A stretch of DNA of 64,000 nt from Conchocele bisecta (lineage: Eukaryota; Mollusca; Bivalvia; Lucinida; Thyasiridae): positions 18,997,686 through 19,061,685 of the forward strand of contig CM055279.1 of the NCBI GenBank assembly GCA_029237695.1, given 5' to 3'. The notes beneath the pieces were generated by a model. It had not been told where the DNA came from and searched no databases. It worked only from the letters and a program-made list of their open reading frames with translations. Both the position numbers and the translations under genes were made by a program. Positions 22,910-34,950 of the stretch are shown one piece after another (the stretch's first letter is position 1; the number at the start of each line of letters is the position of its first letter).

Positions 22910-23880
22910 GTATGTAGTAGTTCGTGTTTTCTATAAATTCGAAGACAATGACATGTGAACCTTGACCGTGTCACAATGTCGTACAGTGTATACTCATCAA
23001 ACAAGTTCATGTATGTTATATAGTCAGCTTCCGCCTTTGTTAATGATTTATAATATTCTTGACTGATATAAGAATTTCATTTGGAATAAAAATGTATGTG
23101 TTTTTTTTCTCTCAAAAAGGTCAAGTATCAAAGGTCATTGATTAGTTATATCGAACATATGTTGGTCCATATTTTAAGTCACAGCATACCAGTATGAAAT
23201 AAAGAAGTATCAACATTAATTAGTAAATGTGTCTTCCGACACCCCATGTGGATGTAATTAGAATAGCCGTTACTTATTCCATAACCCTGATTTTCCCATG
23301 CGCCGGCCAATCAGTCTTCTCGCCACAGGGTTTCAAAGCCGATCCGTCATCCACAATCTGGATGATGCGCGCGTGCCGCTTTAATCCTGATTCTCACACT
23401 TTATGTTGGTTTAATCCTGTTGACGGTAGACTTAATTAATTGCGGGTCATTTTAACGTCTTAAACAACAGTTTAAAATAAATTACTTTAATGTTACAAAC
23501 ACCTAATTAGGTAATAAACGATTTATGACTAGTTCATTGTAAATGAATTCAGCGTATGTGAAAGCTCAACTTGTTTTGTAAATGAAGTCCCACGTTGGCA
23601 AATACGACAGAGCACATGTCGATTTTAGTTTTATCTACATGTATGCTCTATATTTACCGCCAACTTTCTACGGTACACATTCTACACAAGCTACATGTAC
23701 TATAATGCATATTTCTGTAATACATAAAATGTAATTATCACAACCTTGCTACGCTGTTTGATCACTGGAATATACCGGGTGATCCAAAATATCTGTTACA
23801 TCTTTCAAATTTAATAACAATTTTATTAGACAAGGTACATACATATTTCTAACTGAATATCACAGCAGAGGCATGTACAA
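22910..23880. other. Non-coding stretch
   Basis: No domain, exon or repeat terminus recognised. It is AT-rich apart from 23290-23440. Confidence 0.4.
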
Positions 23881-23884
23881 TTTG

Positions 23885-24650
23885 CTGTGCGAGTACGATA
23901 CTACGATGACGATAGTACGATAGCACGATGACGATAGTACGATAAACAGTGTTCAGTTAAGGCCATCGTAATATCGCCATCGGGTCGATACTACGAGATC
24001 ACGATACCACGATACCACGATACCACGATGACGATAGTACGATACTACGATGACGATAGTTTGTGTATCTCGGAGACGGTTATGTAATCTCAGTAGGGAG
24101 CCCAATAAATAGATTAGTGATATGATAAGTGTCCAGTTAAGGGCCAATACAACTTGTGGTTATACTTGTGATCGCAAATGTTACTTTAGGTATGAGATGC
24201 GCCACGACATAAAGTACCTTGGTACGGTGTTCCGTTAAGGCCATCGTAATATCGCTATCGGGTCGATACTACGAAAGTACGATACTACGGTGACGATACT
24301 ACGATACTACGATACTACGATACTACGATACTACGATACTACGATACTACGATACTACGATACTACGATGACGATACTACGATACTATGATGACGATACT
24401 ACGATGACGATAGTACGATAGCACGATGACGATAGTACGATAAACAGTGTTCCGTTAAGGCCATCGTAATATCGCCATCGGGTCGATACTACGAGATCAC
24501 GATACCACGATGACGATAGTACGATACTACGATGACGATAGTACGATACTACGATGACGATAGTACGATATTATATCGTACTATCGTCATCGTAGTATCG
24601 TGGTATCACGTTATCGTCATCGTGGTATCGTACTATCGCCATCGTGACAT
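23885..24650. repeat. TACGATACTACGATGACGA minisatellite with higher-order structure
   Basis: Built from TACGATACTACGATG and ACGATAGTACGATA modules. A longer unit, GTT(C)CGTTAAGGCCATCGTAATATCGC(C/T)ATCGGGTCGATACTACGA, recurs at about 23948, 24230 and 24449. At about 24572 the array flips to its reverse complement (TCGTACTATCGTCATCGTAG), giving a large hairpin. Confidence 0.9.
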
Positions 24651-24651
24651 C

Positions 24652-25137
24652 GTTGATACCATGTACTACACAATGTAACTACGAGTTAGGTGCAGATTGT
24701 GTAACATGTTGATACCATGTATTACACAATGTAACTACGAGTTAGGAGCAGATTGTGTAACATGTTGATACCATGTACTACACAATGTAACTACGAGTTA
24801 GGTGCAGATTGTGTAACATGTTGATACCATGTATTACACAATGTAACTACGAGTTAGGTGCAGATTGTGTAACGTGTTGATACCATGTACTACACAATGT
24901 AACTACGAGTTGGGTGCAGATTGTGTAACATGTTGATACCATGTATTACACAATGTAACTACGAGTTAGGTGCAGATTGTGTAACATGTTGATACCATGT
25001 ACTACACAATGTAACACAGAGGGTGCAGATTGTGTAACAGATAACCATGTACATGTAACTACGATTAGTGCAGATTGTGTAACATGTTGACCATTGTACA
25101 CAATAAGTAACTACGAGTTAGGTGCAGATTGTGTCAT
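24652..25137. repeat. 56-bp tandem repeat, about eight to nine copies
   Basis: The unit is GTTGATACCATGTACTACAC then AATGTAACTACGAGTTAGG and TGCAGATTGTGTAACAT. Starts at 24655, 24711 and 24767 give a 56-bp period. The last three units are degraded by deletions. It abuts CATATCCAACTTTCGCGGCCA at 25137, which recurs inverted at 31.3 kb. Confidence 0.9.
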
Positions 25138-26631
25138 ATCCAACTTTCGCGGCCACCTTACCTGTAGAAAGTCTGCATCAGTAGCTGCGAGTTTTATATG
25201 TAATTATATAGGAGACTATTACCATTTCTTACGTAACTTTTAAACTACACAACCGATTAAAAATGCACAAGTCACATTTTAAACTTCAATTATTGTACTT
25301 TATGATGTTGTTTCGATCGTGTTTTTAAAATAAAAATATGTTGGTCCTTTTTAGCTCTAAACGTAGTCGGTAGTTTTTATATGATTTATATAGCAAATTG
25401 TGATTTTTCTTCTCGATTTTCGTTGGGAAAATTGCAAAATCTCTTTTTATAAGAATAGTGAAACAAAATGCACAGGTATTTTCAATTAGCTCATTCATTT
25501 TTCTATATATTGATATAAAAAAATATGTTTCTAAGTCAATATTACTTTGGTCCTTTTTAGATAATAATAATGACACCATCTGCTTTCATTTTCCAGTTAG
25601 CGTATCACGGAAATCTTCGGCAATTTCCGTGATATTCGTTGAAATGGGCACCTGCTTACGGTGCTTAGCGGCGGTGGGACGATTGTATGTTACCCGAGGC
25701 CATTCTGTTTCACGGAGCCTTTGTTCCGGCTTTCGTCCATCGTTCCGGATTTACAGGGTCCCTGTTGTAAGCTTCATAGAAAAAAATGTCGACCACAACG
25801 GCTCCGTCGCCACTAGACACTACTTTTGTACCGTTTTTGCTAGTAAAATGAGGTCGAAAACGTGCATGCGCACGAAAGAATTCGCACATTTATTTCAGTA
25901 TTCTGTCTGCTTTTCTGGCAACCAGCATATTTAAATGAATTTAATTTTGATAAACACATAAAATACTAACGAAAATAATATATGTGTATCAAATATCTTT
26001 GAGAAAAGAAGTGAAAAACGCCTTTTTATGAAGTTGGAGTGGCAGGCATGTGGTTCCCGGTGTTCCGCTCAGTTGTACTGGTTACCAGCCGAGCCGGTTG
26101 AAGAATTTTTCGATTCCAAAACACGAGGAAGAATTTATCGATTCCAAAACACGAGATGGATTTTCACAGATTTCCAGCAATTGACAGATATTTGAACGAT
26201 ATCAAGCACAAAGGGTCGGGGCCATCCCCCACAAACCGTACATAATATACATGTAATAGTCAGATACAAATACAAAATATACAATTACAGATATTCACCC
26301 TCTTTTGCTCTTGCAGTACTGGGTAGAAATCACTGTTCTATTAAGACTTCATGGTTGAGTGGTACATTAGAATCGTCATTAATGAGAGACCTGAATTTTC
26401 AATAAAAAACTTGCACGTGTTATTAAAAAAAGACAGTAATGCTTATAATAAACCCGCAGATGACAATGTCACTCTCCAGCGCTGCAAGAGCCAAAGTTTG
26501 ATTTAGCATATGTAATACATGTAATCGATTATATGTTATCATTCATATTACCCATGATCCAACTGAACCAGCCCCACTCTGTAAAAAGTGAAGTTCAATC
26601 TTACTGTGCATCTACATGTTTAAATCGTGTA
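25138..26631. other. Non-coding stretch
   Basis: A CpG-richer block at 25600-25890 contains a small inverted repeat (CACGGAAATCTTCGGCAATTTCCGTG). An open frame at 25458-25934 spans it but has no domain and low-complexity ends. No gene is called. Confidence 0.4.
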
Positions 26632-26853
26632 TTAACCCTTTCAACACTACAGCCGTTTATATAGGTGTTTTAAACAGTGCAGATCCAGACGAGCCGGCTC
26701 ATCAGGATCTGCACTCTTTGCAAGTAATTTTCATATTTGTTAAAAAAAAATAATTTATAAATCGATTATTTGAAAAGTATTTTGTGTTGAATGGAATTGA
26801 CCGAAAATTAACATATTATATATATTCCAGTTATTTAGGGCTGAAAGGGTTAA
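26632..26853 (+). mobile_element. TTAA-flanked MITE family D, copy 1
   Basis: Begins TTAACCCTTTCAACACTACAG and ends CTGAAAGGGTTAA. Near the 5' end is a palindromic segment GTGCAGATCCAGACGAGCC..CTCATCAGGATCTGCAC. TTAA at both ends is the piggyBac-type target site. Other copies lie at 45969-46204 (inverted), 50981-51130 (partial) and 56395-56656. Confidence 0.75.
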
Positions 26854-28679
26854 ATGTTAAAGTTGTTGGTAACATGTATTGACAAGCCAGTGTACAATCT
26901 GTTCCGATCCCCACACTGGTCATAAAACAAAACGCGGCTGGCTTCGTCAGATCATGGTCTTTGCTTGAACCTGTATTACTCTGTGTATATTATATTCTTC
27001 TACTAGATTCATATTTATAATGTCTTTATTTATCTTGGTAAATTGAGACTGTTGAACAATTCTATCCAGTAAATGTTATGCCATTTAATGCCACTCATTT
27101 TATCATAAATCATTTTATGGAGGTAGACACGCAGCTATATAATGACATAAATATCCGGGGTTTGTATTGAATTTAAAATAAATGATTCAACATATTAATT
27201 GGAAATGTGATGGTCATAAACTTGCTTTTGTAGTCGAAAGTGCATATGTAGTATCAAATCATCAGTTTATCACTTGACTGCATAATAATGTATATCAGGC
27301 GATGGTAATGCGATCCTCAAGGAAGACACACGGCGACAATTATAAGGTATCACGCTACCAAATCTGCCCGGTATCGTGCTTTGTCACAAAGTTAATGTTA
27401 TAAGCCGCCTACTGCCTACTTTAAAATATGTAGTCGCATACGAAATGTTAAATGATGTCGCTATTATTCCCCAAATTTATTTCAGACAGCAGCAAACAAC
27501 AGGGAAACGCCTCACTCTGCCTTATTTGAAAATTATTCATACGAAATTACGTTACCTGGGCCGCAATCCAAAACATGACGTTACATTAGCAACTGCAACA
27601 CGAGCCATAAACATTATTTTCATACTTTGTCTTGGCCTAATGGGAGACACTTGGCCAGGCTACGAGATATCCAAATTTGGTTGACATGCGATAAAAGATG
27701 ACAACTCTATAGGATCAACACCCCTTGTATACGCCGTTGATAAAAAAACGTCGTAATTTCGACGTCATTGATCTAAAACGTCATATAAGTTTTTACCACG
27801 CGTCATAAAACTACTTCTAAAATGAAACATAATTGGGATACATTGATAATTTTGGCGGCATATGGCTTTTAAAAGATGTACAATTCAAAATACGCGAAAA
27901 AGTCAAAACTGAAAATGTTGTCATTAAGCCCGGTTTTCGCACGGCGCGGCTCATATATAACACAGAATGATTTGAACACTAGATGGGCATCTAATTATAT
28001 CAAGTGGTTATCAAACTTTATATAAATATATGCCCTTAAACATTTCGACACCCGCACGGTCAAAATTATCTTGTTTGAAGAGTTAAAACAAATTATAGGA
28101 AAAGGGTCCGATTTACCACCCATCCCCATTTAAAAAAAATACGATCTTCTCCAGCAAAGTATAAACAAATTGGTTCCCTATTTACTTCGCTTCCTTTATT
28201 TATTTGGCTGGAACGGGACCACAGTAATTGGTTCCCGGCTTTCTGCTTCGCTGTTGCTATGGCTGGGAACCCGCTTGCTTATATCGGATGGTCTGTTCTG
28301 GCGTATGAACCGGTGATTCGGCCACACGGATGCATTATAGAATTACCATAGACGCAATGCTGAAAATAAAAATGGCAGCCTCCCAGTCACTCCCGAGTCT
28401 CTATTTGCGATTTTACGGAATGGGTCGAGGGTTCCCGAGTGACCCGAGACATGACCGTGTTGTCTGTAAAAGTATTTGTGAACAAAGTAACCAAATTAGA
28501 CTTTGATTTGCTCGTACTTTGAAGCTAATAATTGGAGACGAGTGTGTTTGTCACCGAAATATTAATCGCTCATTTTAAATACTGCTGATTATCTAACAAA
28601 TTGCACCGTTAATCAGAAACTAACATCATGGTTATTTATTTAGGACCTGCCGTGCAAACTGTGATTTGTGTTTTGTTAG
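26854..28679. other. Non-coding stretch
   Basis: No gene recognised. Short inverted repeat around 28388-28443 (GTCACTCCCGAG / CCCGAGTGAC). The open frame at 27376-27684 shows no domain. Confidence 0.4.
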
Positions 28680-28802
28680 ATGCCGACAAGACTAGGATCT
28701 ATGGTAGCAGGCATGGCTTCATCTCTCAGACCACGTTCTAATGTTACCTACAACATTCTAAATGAAGGAGATTATGTTGTGGTTGACATTCATCCGGTCT
28801 GA
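28680..28802 (+). CDS. Possible small exon/ORF, function unknown
   Basis: A 40-codon frame begins right after TTTGTTAG (a possible acceptor) and ends at the TGA at 28800-28802. It reads MPTRLGSMVAGMASSLRPRS then NVTYNILNEGDYVVVDIHPV. The second half looks like folded-protein sequence, but no family is recognised and no partner exon was found. Chance is a real alternative. Confidence 0.2.
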   Translation: MPTRLGSMVAGMASSLRPRSNVTYNILNEGDYVVVDIHPV

Positions 28803-29457
28803 TCATACTTTAATATGTACACTAGTAGTACAGACTGTGACAAATTATAGAATATTGAGTCCCAGTACAGACTAAATAACGTACAGTACAAGCCCTGATC
28901 AGATTGTACTGGGACACATTATTGTATAATTTGTCCCAGGATTCTGCTACCGCCCCACTCGCGACTGTGTAAGTAGTCAAGACTTCACAGCGAACAGTGC
29001 AAACCCTGATCAGACTCGTGTTCATGTACATTACAGTGATTACAAAACAGCATACATTTTTTGTTGATTTATTACAGCTCATTGTGTACCTTTATGGAGC
29101 ATAATACAATATTTTTCGCAATTATGTAATTGTCAATATTGCAGCTAGAAGTAATTTATATAATTTTCACTTGTTATTCTGTGTTCAGTATACAGCTATA
29201 AATAATTATCGGTAACATGGTAATTATAATTTACTTTTTCAGTCTATGTTATAAATGTTGATCAACTATGCAGTATGAACTTATCTATACTGGTTGAAAA
29301 TCTGTATATCGCTCGTTTCTCTCAAGACTTGATAAACTATCCTATATTGTTTTATTACGTTAAATTCAGGGCAATATTAACGGGATTTAAATATATCATA
29401 TCGTTACTCCTTTAAATAATATTTGTATATTTTAAATGTTATACCTCAAGATAAACA
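28803..29457. other. Non-coding stretch with dispersed repeat fragments
   Basis: At 28840-29070 GTCCCAG, CAGTACAAGCCCTGATCAGA and GTGCAAACCCTGATCAGACT resemble the CTGATCAGGATCTGCACTG core of repeat B. Otherwise nothing. Confidence 0.4.
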
Positions 29458-29518
29458 TCAAGATAAACTGGATTAGTTTTTACTGAATATCAGTAAAAAC
29501 TAATCCAGTTTATCTTGA
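29458..29518. repeat. Perfect hairpin, 29-bp arms, 3-nt loop
   Basis: TCAAGATAAACTGGATTAG.. on the left pairs exactly with ..CTAATCCAGTTTATCTTGA on the right around ATA at 29487-29489. An extra CCTCAAGATAAACA copy lies just upstream at 29444. Confidence 0.9.
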
Positions 29519-30228
29519 GGTAAATCACACTTACACATCAGCGTCCAATTTTTGGCCTGTGTACAGCCTTGTATATTGTCAGCTAAACAAATCAAAATTA
29601 TGCTTCTCCAAATGGGGACAGGTGCACGAGGAAACGTGCCCTGTTTGCAAATCCCACATAAAATATGTTTACCTAATAATGTTTTATTTCAACATTAAAA
29701 TTAAAATCCTTGGGATACCATCGATGTTGTTAGTCATTTATCCATATATATGTTGATGAAATTGAAACATTTCAAACACCAACCAGTATTAGTTAACTGA
29801 TGGGTGAGGAAGTCAACATGCCAACCATGTTGGTTTTCATGTGCATGCGCTACTTATTGTTTTGGCTGGCTATGTTGGACACTGGTAAACAAAAGGGAAC
29901 TTACAACTTTTAGAAGTCAAATTGACTTGCTTGGTATACTTATGTGTCATGCTACTGGGAAAATGGAGCTTATGGTATGTGTGACCATTGTAGATCCTAA
30001 TGAAATATCACGATCCTGTAGTCTAATAACGCTTGTTAGAAGTCCCGTTTCTCCAGTATATACATGTATTATAAAAAATACGCACAGTTTTAATGTTGGT
30101 ATAAAGTGTCTATCAGTTGAACGCTATTTTCATAACAATTATAAAATTGTGAGAACAAAAATTAAAATACAAATATATATTCTCAGTCGAGGTTTGAGAC
30201 CTGTTCGAGAGATCAATTTTCTACTGTA
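29519..30228. other. Non-coding stretch
   Basis: Open frames at 29559-29756 and 29804-30238 have no domain and include dispersed-repeat text (GGAGCTTATGG..CCATTGTAGATCC). No gene called. Confidence 0.35.
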
Positions 30229-31095
30229 CTTAATATAAGTTCATCTTTATTTGATATGGTTAGAAATAATTAACGTAATTCCCTTTTTACGTCCACGGGA
30301 ATTATAAATCTTGGTCAGACTACGTTAGTTTACAAATGTACTAACGCTGGTTGATAAAGCTGAGCTGGCCTATATTGCTCTGTTTTATTACCAGATTTGT
30401 GCGTTAAATTATGAGACCCTAATAAAAAGTGTTCTCTTAAATTTGCAGTACGGCAAACATATTCTACTGATTTGTAATTTCAGCATAGACTTTGTCTCAT
30501 TTGATTATCTGCACATGACACAATTGCAACTTGCAATACTTAATATATAATTTCATCTTTATTTGATATGGTTAGAAATAATTAACGTAATTCCCTTTTT
30601 ACATACACGGGAATTATAAATCTTGGATCAGACTACGTTAGTTTACAAACTTTGATTACTTACGCTGGTTTTAACTATTTGTATCGTTGCATGTTTTCTC
30701 TTGATTTCACGGCAATATTAACGAGATTTCCACCGATTATCGAAACTAGTAGCACAGCTTGATATGGGTATACACTGGTTTCAATCGCTGTTTTGCATTA
30801 GGCTACATGTATATTGCCCGAAATATTAAGTTAAACAAAATTCGCCAGTCTGAGAATATATATAACGAGTACATCGGTCATTGGTAATTATTTACGCGAT
30901 TTAACGATTATTACTGCAAACTAAACTTCCTTGAACTTTATTTGTACAACCAGGGTAGAATTATTTTCTGCAAACTAAACAGAATTTGTAATTTCAGCAT
31001 AGACTTTGTCTTATTCGATTACATTTGGCATAATTGCAACTTGCAATACTTAATATAATTTCATCTTTATTTGATATGGTTAGAAATGATATCAC
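30229..31095. repeat. Degenerate large direct repeat, three copies
   Basis: TTCATCTTTATTTGATATGG TTAGAAAT occurs at about 30239, 30551 and 31059. In the first two it continues AATTAACGTAATTCCCTTTT, then GGGAATTATAAATCTTGG and CAGACTACGTTAGTTTACAA. A second segment, TTTGTAATTTCAGCATAGAC, occurs at about 30472 and 30986. The block is an old, rearranged tandem duplication. Confidence 0.75.
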
Positions 31096-32323
31096 AGTGG
31101 TCAATGGTGGAATCGCCACACTACATGTACATGGATTATCGATTTACATATCGATAAAATTACGTACATCATGTGACACCTGTAGATTTCCGAGTGATTA
31201 CGGAAAAAGCCGATATCACGGAAATTGCCGACTGACCATCACGTATTGGTCAGCTGAAATTGACCATTTGGTCACTATGGATTTTGTCCAGGTACGATGG
31301 CCGCGAAAGTTGGATATGAACATGTTGATACCATGTATCTCACCGTTCCATGTACCCCGGGTGCCGGGAAGAAACCACATCAGAGACTGAGAATGACCGC
31401 GGAGAGAGCCACTCCACGAAAGTAGACTATTAATCATGAATCGACCATACGCTGCTTCTCGATTAGTTACTTTGTCATTGTGTGCATACCTTCATGAAAT
31501 ATATTTACAAAACTTGCACATGTCCAACCTTATACATGATACATGTTTATACAATTCATAAAACCGCCACACTTTCATCTTATGGTGTGGGTGGCCTTAC
31601 ATGACCCTGGCTGTTTATAGGTCGTTGAGCATCTATAAACAATCAATCAATCGTTTTATGGTCCTTAAATTATATTCATGAGTATTTAGGCCACGCACCA
31701 TATGATTTCGTACATTCGAAGGTACATGTGCATACTTTAATGAAATATTTTTGTTGATGTGATCATTTCTGTAGATGACTTCGAAAGTTGACGAAATTTG
31801 CTGGAATTCTATTCCGGAAAATTGCACTCGACTTTCATCAACTTCCAAAACCACTTACAGAATTTATCACAGTTTCTATACAACTTACCTTTATTATTAA
31901 AAAAGAGAGACTTGAACAATACTTATATTTTTCATAAAACGTGTTGAACAAGATTCAATAAACATAGTATTATCTGTTATGTGGTCTTTCTCTTGATTTG
32001 TTCCAAATACACCTCACAATTCATATCTCAATTAAAAAAATGAGACACGCCATGTGATTTTATACATTCAGGCATCTGCGTAATTTCACAAACTACGTTT
32101 ACAACTGTTACCTTATTTTCCATAAATGGGGTAAATAATTAAATATATTCCGCATGTGCTATGCAATTTGTGCCAAGTACAAGTTCTGATGCCATTTGTG
32201 AAAAATATCACGTTTTCTGTACATATTGTTTATGGAAGTACGCTGATGCCCGAAGGTGAAAAATTATATGGCGTGTCTCAAATAGATTGTGATTGTGAGT
32301 GGAGAAATAGGGCCTAAGGCACA
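31096..32323. other. Non-coding stretch with old repeat fragments
   Basis: 31295-31340 inverts the edge of the 56-bp array (GGCCGCGAAAGTTGGATATG, then CATGTTGATACCATGTA). 31590-31660 resembles a SINE-like tail (GGCCTTACATGACCCTGGCTG, AATCAATCAATCG). 32250-32323 is repeat C (GGAGAAATAGGGCCTAAGGC). No genes. Confidence 0.5.
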
Positions 32324-34296
32324 TCTCTAAATATGGGTGTCAGAGATTCCGTCAACTGGAGGTTTCGTCAACTGAGAGGTTTCGTCAACTATGCGTCCGG
32401 TTCGTCAATTAGGCAATTTAGAGTAAAACTCGCTAATGACCGGCACGTGCCATACAATTGATTAGATAATTCAGTTGATGGTCATTAAAGTGGATAATAA
32501 TGACAGATAGATGTGGGACATTATACACACATGTTGATTGATTGATGTGGGACATTATACACACAAAAGATGTGGGAAATTATTTTCCCAAAATGGAAGT
32601 TGATTGATTGACACATTTATTTTATTTTATTACATTTAAAATTCATAACTTACCTCAAACGAGAGATCTGTCGACTCCTTCGGACGTAACTTCTGTCGGT
32701 GTAAGTTAGCCGCCCGGGTGAGATTCGTCAGACAGTGGTCCGTCGGTAGCACCATGTCTACGAGCGTACGTTCAACTATACCGGCCGCCGACTGAAAGAC
32801 ATTCGACCTGGCAATTTCCTTCACCTAAAAATAAATAACAATATTAAAGTAGTAATTTTTGATGTAAGCTCTGTCTGATCTGGAGCTATATTGGTTTGTA
32901 TGAGGTTTTACCATCTTTACATATTTGGAAGTGTTCAAAATACAAATACCAATAGTTTATTACATTGTGCTGTATTAATAATTGTTTGTTTTATTATTAC
33001 ATACCTTCACTGATGATTTGACCTTCAGAGCCGCTCCTGGGTACGTAAGCTTCTTACTCCGAACGCTACATGTCCAGAAGAGCCGATCCTTAGTAGTCCG
33101 CTGTAAAAGAAATAAAATGTGTGATTGAAATAATATATTGGATAAATTCAAATTAAAATCTATGCGGCGGCGACAATATTTGATACAAAAACTATACATG
33201 CAATTTAGAAACTTACCCGAACGGTGTAGGTGTAACCTTTGCTACTGATAAGTTTCCGCCCGCCTCGTTTGCTTCCGTTTGTGATTTCTTCAAACGTCTC
33301 CGGCCTGTCAATGGGTACGTCGTCGTCGTTATCGTCCAGTACAGGATCAAGTAGTGAATGCTCAATCACAGGATCGGGATGTACGAAGTCTACACGTGGT
33401 AAGTTGAATGTGACATCCTATATGCGAACGTCTGTGGAGGACCGTCGAATGTCGTTAGTGGTCACAAAATCCATATCTATTTCGTCGTCAACGGCTGGTA
33501 GTTGTGGTAGTTGTGGTAACGTCGGCGACCAAAGGGTGAACGTGGAGTTGTGTGGTGGAGGTGACCGGATAGGTGACGTACGTGTGTCGTCTACAACCTC
33601 TGTACGACAGTTGTTACATCGCCATTCGATACTTATGCTACCCCTCGCCATCTGTCTGTAGTCGGCCGACGAAATGCCTGTAAAATAAGTATAGATGTAA
33701 TGTAATAAGTTATAAAAAATATTATTTATTTATGGAAAATCATACTATTTACGATCATGAAATACAGTTACACTATAATATTAATAAAATATAATGAAAA
33801 CATACCAGTATCACATTTCCTATGTTGCCACCGACTGCAGCCGTCGCAGCATATATCATGCATACGGGCAGTAACCACACCAGAACACAAGACGCAGTAC
33901 GACTTATCATCCATGATGAATTGTAGTGAGGAAGTTACAAATTGCCCACCCATTTATATGTTTCAGCGCTTGTGCAGTTGAAATGGATCAGGCAAAAAAC
34001 CGTCAATTGACAATTAGCTTGAGTGAATCATAAATAATCATCACGAATTAACTATTTGAATCATGATTAATCATCACGAATAACATTTGACGGTAATAAT
34101 TACTAAACGCTCAAAGGTCAACTACTTGGTGAAAATGCGAAATTCAATTAGCCGAGGTGTGATCAATACCATTCAACTATAATCGCCTAATTGACGAACC
34201 GGTAACCAGTTGACGGAACCACTCGACTTTTCACTCTATTTTGCCTAATTGACGAAACCTCCAGTTGACGGAACCTCCTGAATTCTCTAAACATGG
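32324..34296 (-). mobile_element. MULE-like element with TIRs and a truncated PHD-FLYWCH gene
   Basis: Element at about 32337-34283, flanked by TCTCTAAATATGG (32324-32336) and TCTCTAAACATGG (34284-34296), a candidate target duplication with one mismatch. The ends are inverted: left TTCCGTCAACTGGAGGTTTC.. CCGGTTCGTCAATTAGGC, right the same blocks complemented (GCCTAATTGACGAACCGG.. CCAGTTGACGGAACC). Each end holds three or four copies of a TTCGTCAACT-like motif. A long TIR, a 9-13 bp duplication and a FLYWCH cargo fit Mutator-like elements, where FLYWCH fingers accompany MULE transposases. The MULE domain is absent, so this copy would depend on others. Confidence 0.65.
32654..33914 (-). pseudogene. 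PHD-finger plus FLYWCH protein, four exons, truncated and interrupted by a stop
   Basis: Minus-strand exons 33806-33914, 33217-33677, 33005-33100 and 32654-32824 join in consistent phase (279 codons), each bordered by AG acceptors and GTATGT or GTAAGT donors. Exon 1 starts MDDKSYCVLCSG and carries CDGCSRWQHRKCDTG; exon 2 continues SSADYRQMARG..WRCNNC, completing a PHD-type finger. Then comes an acidic linker and GYTYTV, which with exon 3 (LFWTCSVRSKKLT) forms a FLYWCH domain. Exon 4 ends in ANLHRQKLRPKE. Defects: TAG at 33418-33420 (codon 123); Tyr where FLYWCH has its second Cys (KLTYPGAA); exon 4 ends in a good donor but no further exon exists before the element's end, so the expected transposase part was deleted. 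Such fingers probably bind DNA or chromatin for the transposase; this copy is not functional as written. Confidence 0.75.
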
Positions 34297-34950
34297 CTTG
34301 AATGTTGCGATTCTTTCCGATTGTCAATATAAAGATATTCAGCTTCTGGAAAAAGTCCAGCGTCGCGCAACAAGGATGATTCCTGAAATAAGAGAAAAAC
34401 CATATCCTGAAAGGCTGAGAATTTTACATCTTTCATCTCTTTAACTTAGAAGGCATCGCGGTGACATGATCGAGGTCTTCAAGATTTTAACCGGCCGAGA
34501 ATGTATCCTGGAACATCACCTATTCGAAAGAAACCTAACCGAATCTACACGGGGACATATTCACAAGCTCTATATTAACTACAGCAGGCTAAACCTACGT
34601 AAAAGTTTCTTCTCACAGAGAACAATCTTGGCCTGGAACAATTTGCCACTCAGTGTAGTAAGTGCCACTAGCATAAACATGTTTAAAAACCGAATTGACA
34701 AACACATCAAGAGAACATATGGGGTTGTAATGGATGCCATACCGCTTACCCCATTTCCGCGGCCGGGAACCTGAGGGGTACCAGCTGCGGGTACAGGTAA
34801 ATACAGGTAAATATCAGGCACCAATTACACCAACTACACAAGACAAATCGGGTGTACAAGATAGATATATTGATCGAATATTGATTGAATATTGATTATT
34901 AAAGGCATATTAACAGCTAATGCCATTCAATATACACCACTCTCGCCTCA
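34297..34950 (+). mobile_element. LINE 3' end: reverse transcriptase C-terminal region and 3' tail
   Basis: From 34297 the frame reads GLNVAILSDCQ, LEKVQRRATRMIPEIREKPY and PERLRILHLSSL, then stops. It resumes RRHRGDMIEVFKILTGRECI and runs to 34774 through LRKSFFSQRTILAWNNLPLSVV and FKNRIDKHI. These blocks (QRRATK.IPE, RR.RGDMI.VYKI, F..R...WN.LP..VV) mark the C-terminus of non-LTR reverse transcriptases of the RTE/CR1/Jockey kind. The 5' part is gone. The tail has repeats of ATATTGATTG and ends near 34930. Confidence 0.75.

Noticed and set aside
24652..25137. CRISPR-like array (regular repeats)
   Set aside because: Units abut without unique spacers and the genome is eukaryotic; it is a plain tandem repeat.
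25458..25934. 158-codon plus-strand open frame
   Set aside because: AT-rich start, no domain, and no splice or start context; the CpG-richer part could instead be regulatory, but nothing decides this.
29804..30238. 144-codon plus-strand open frame
   Set aside because: Includes dispersed-repeat sequence and ends in an old direct repeat; no domain.
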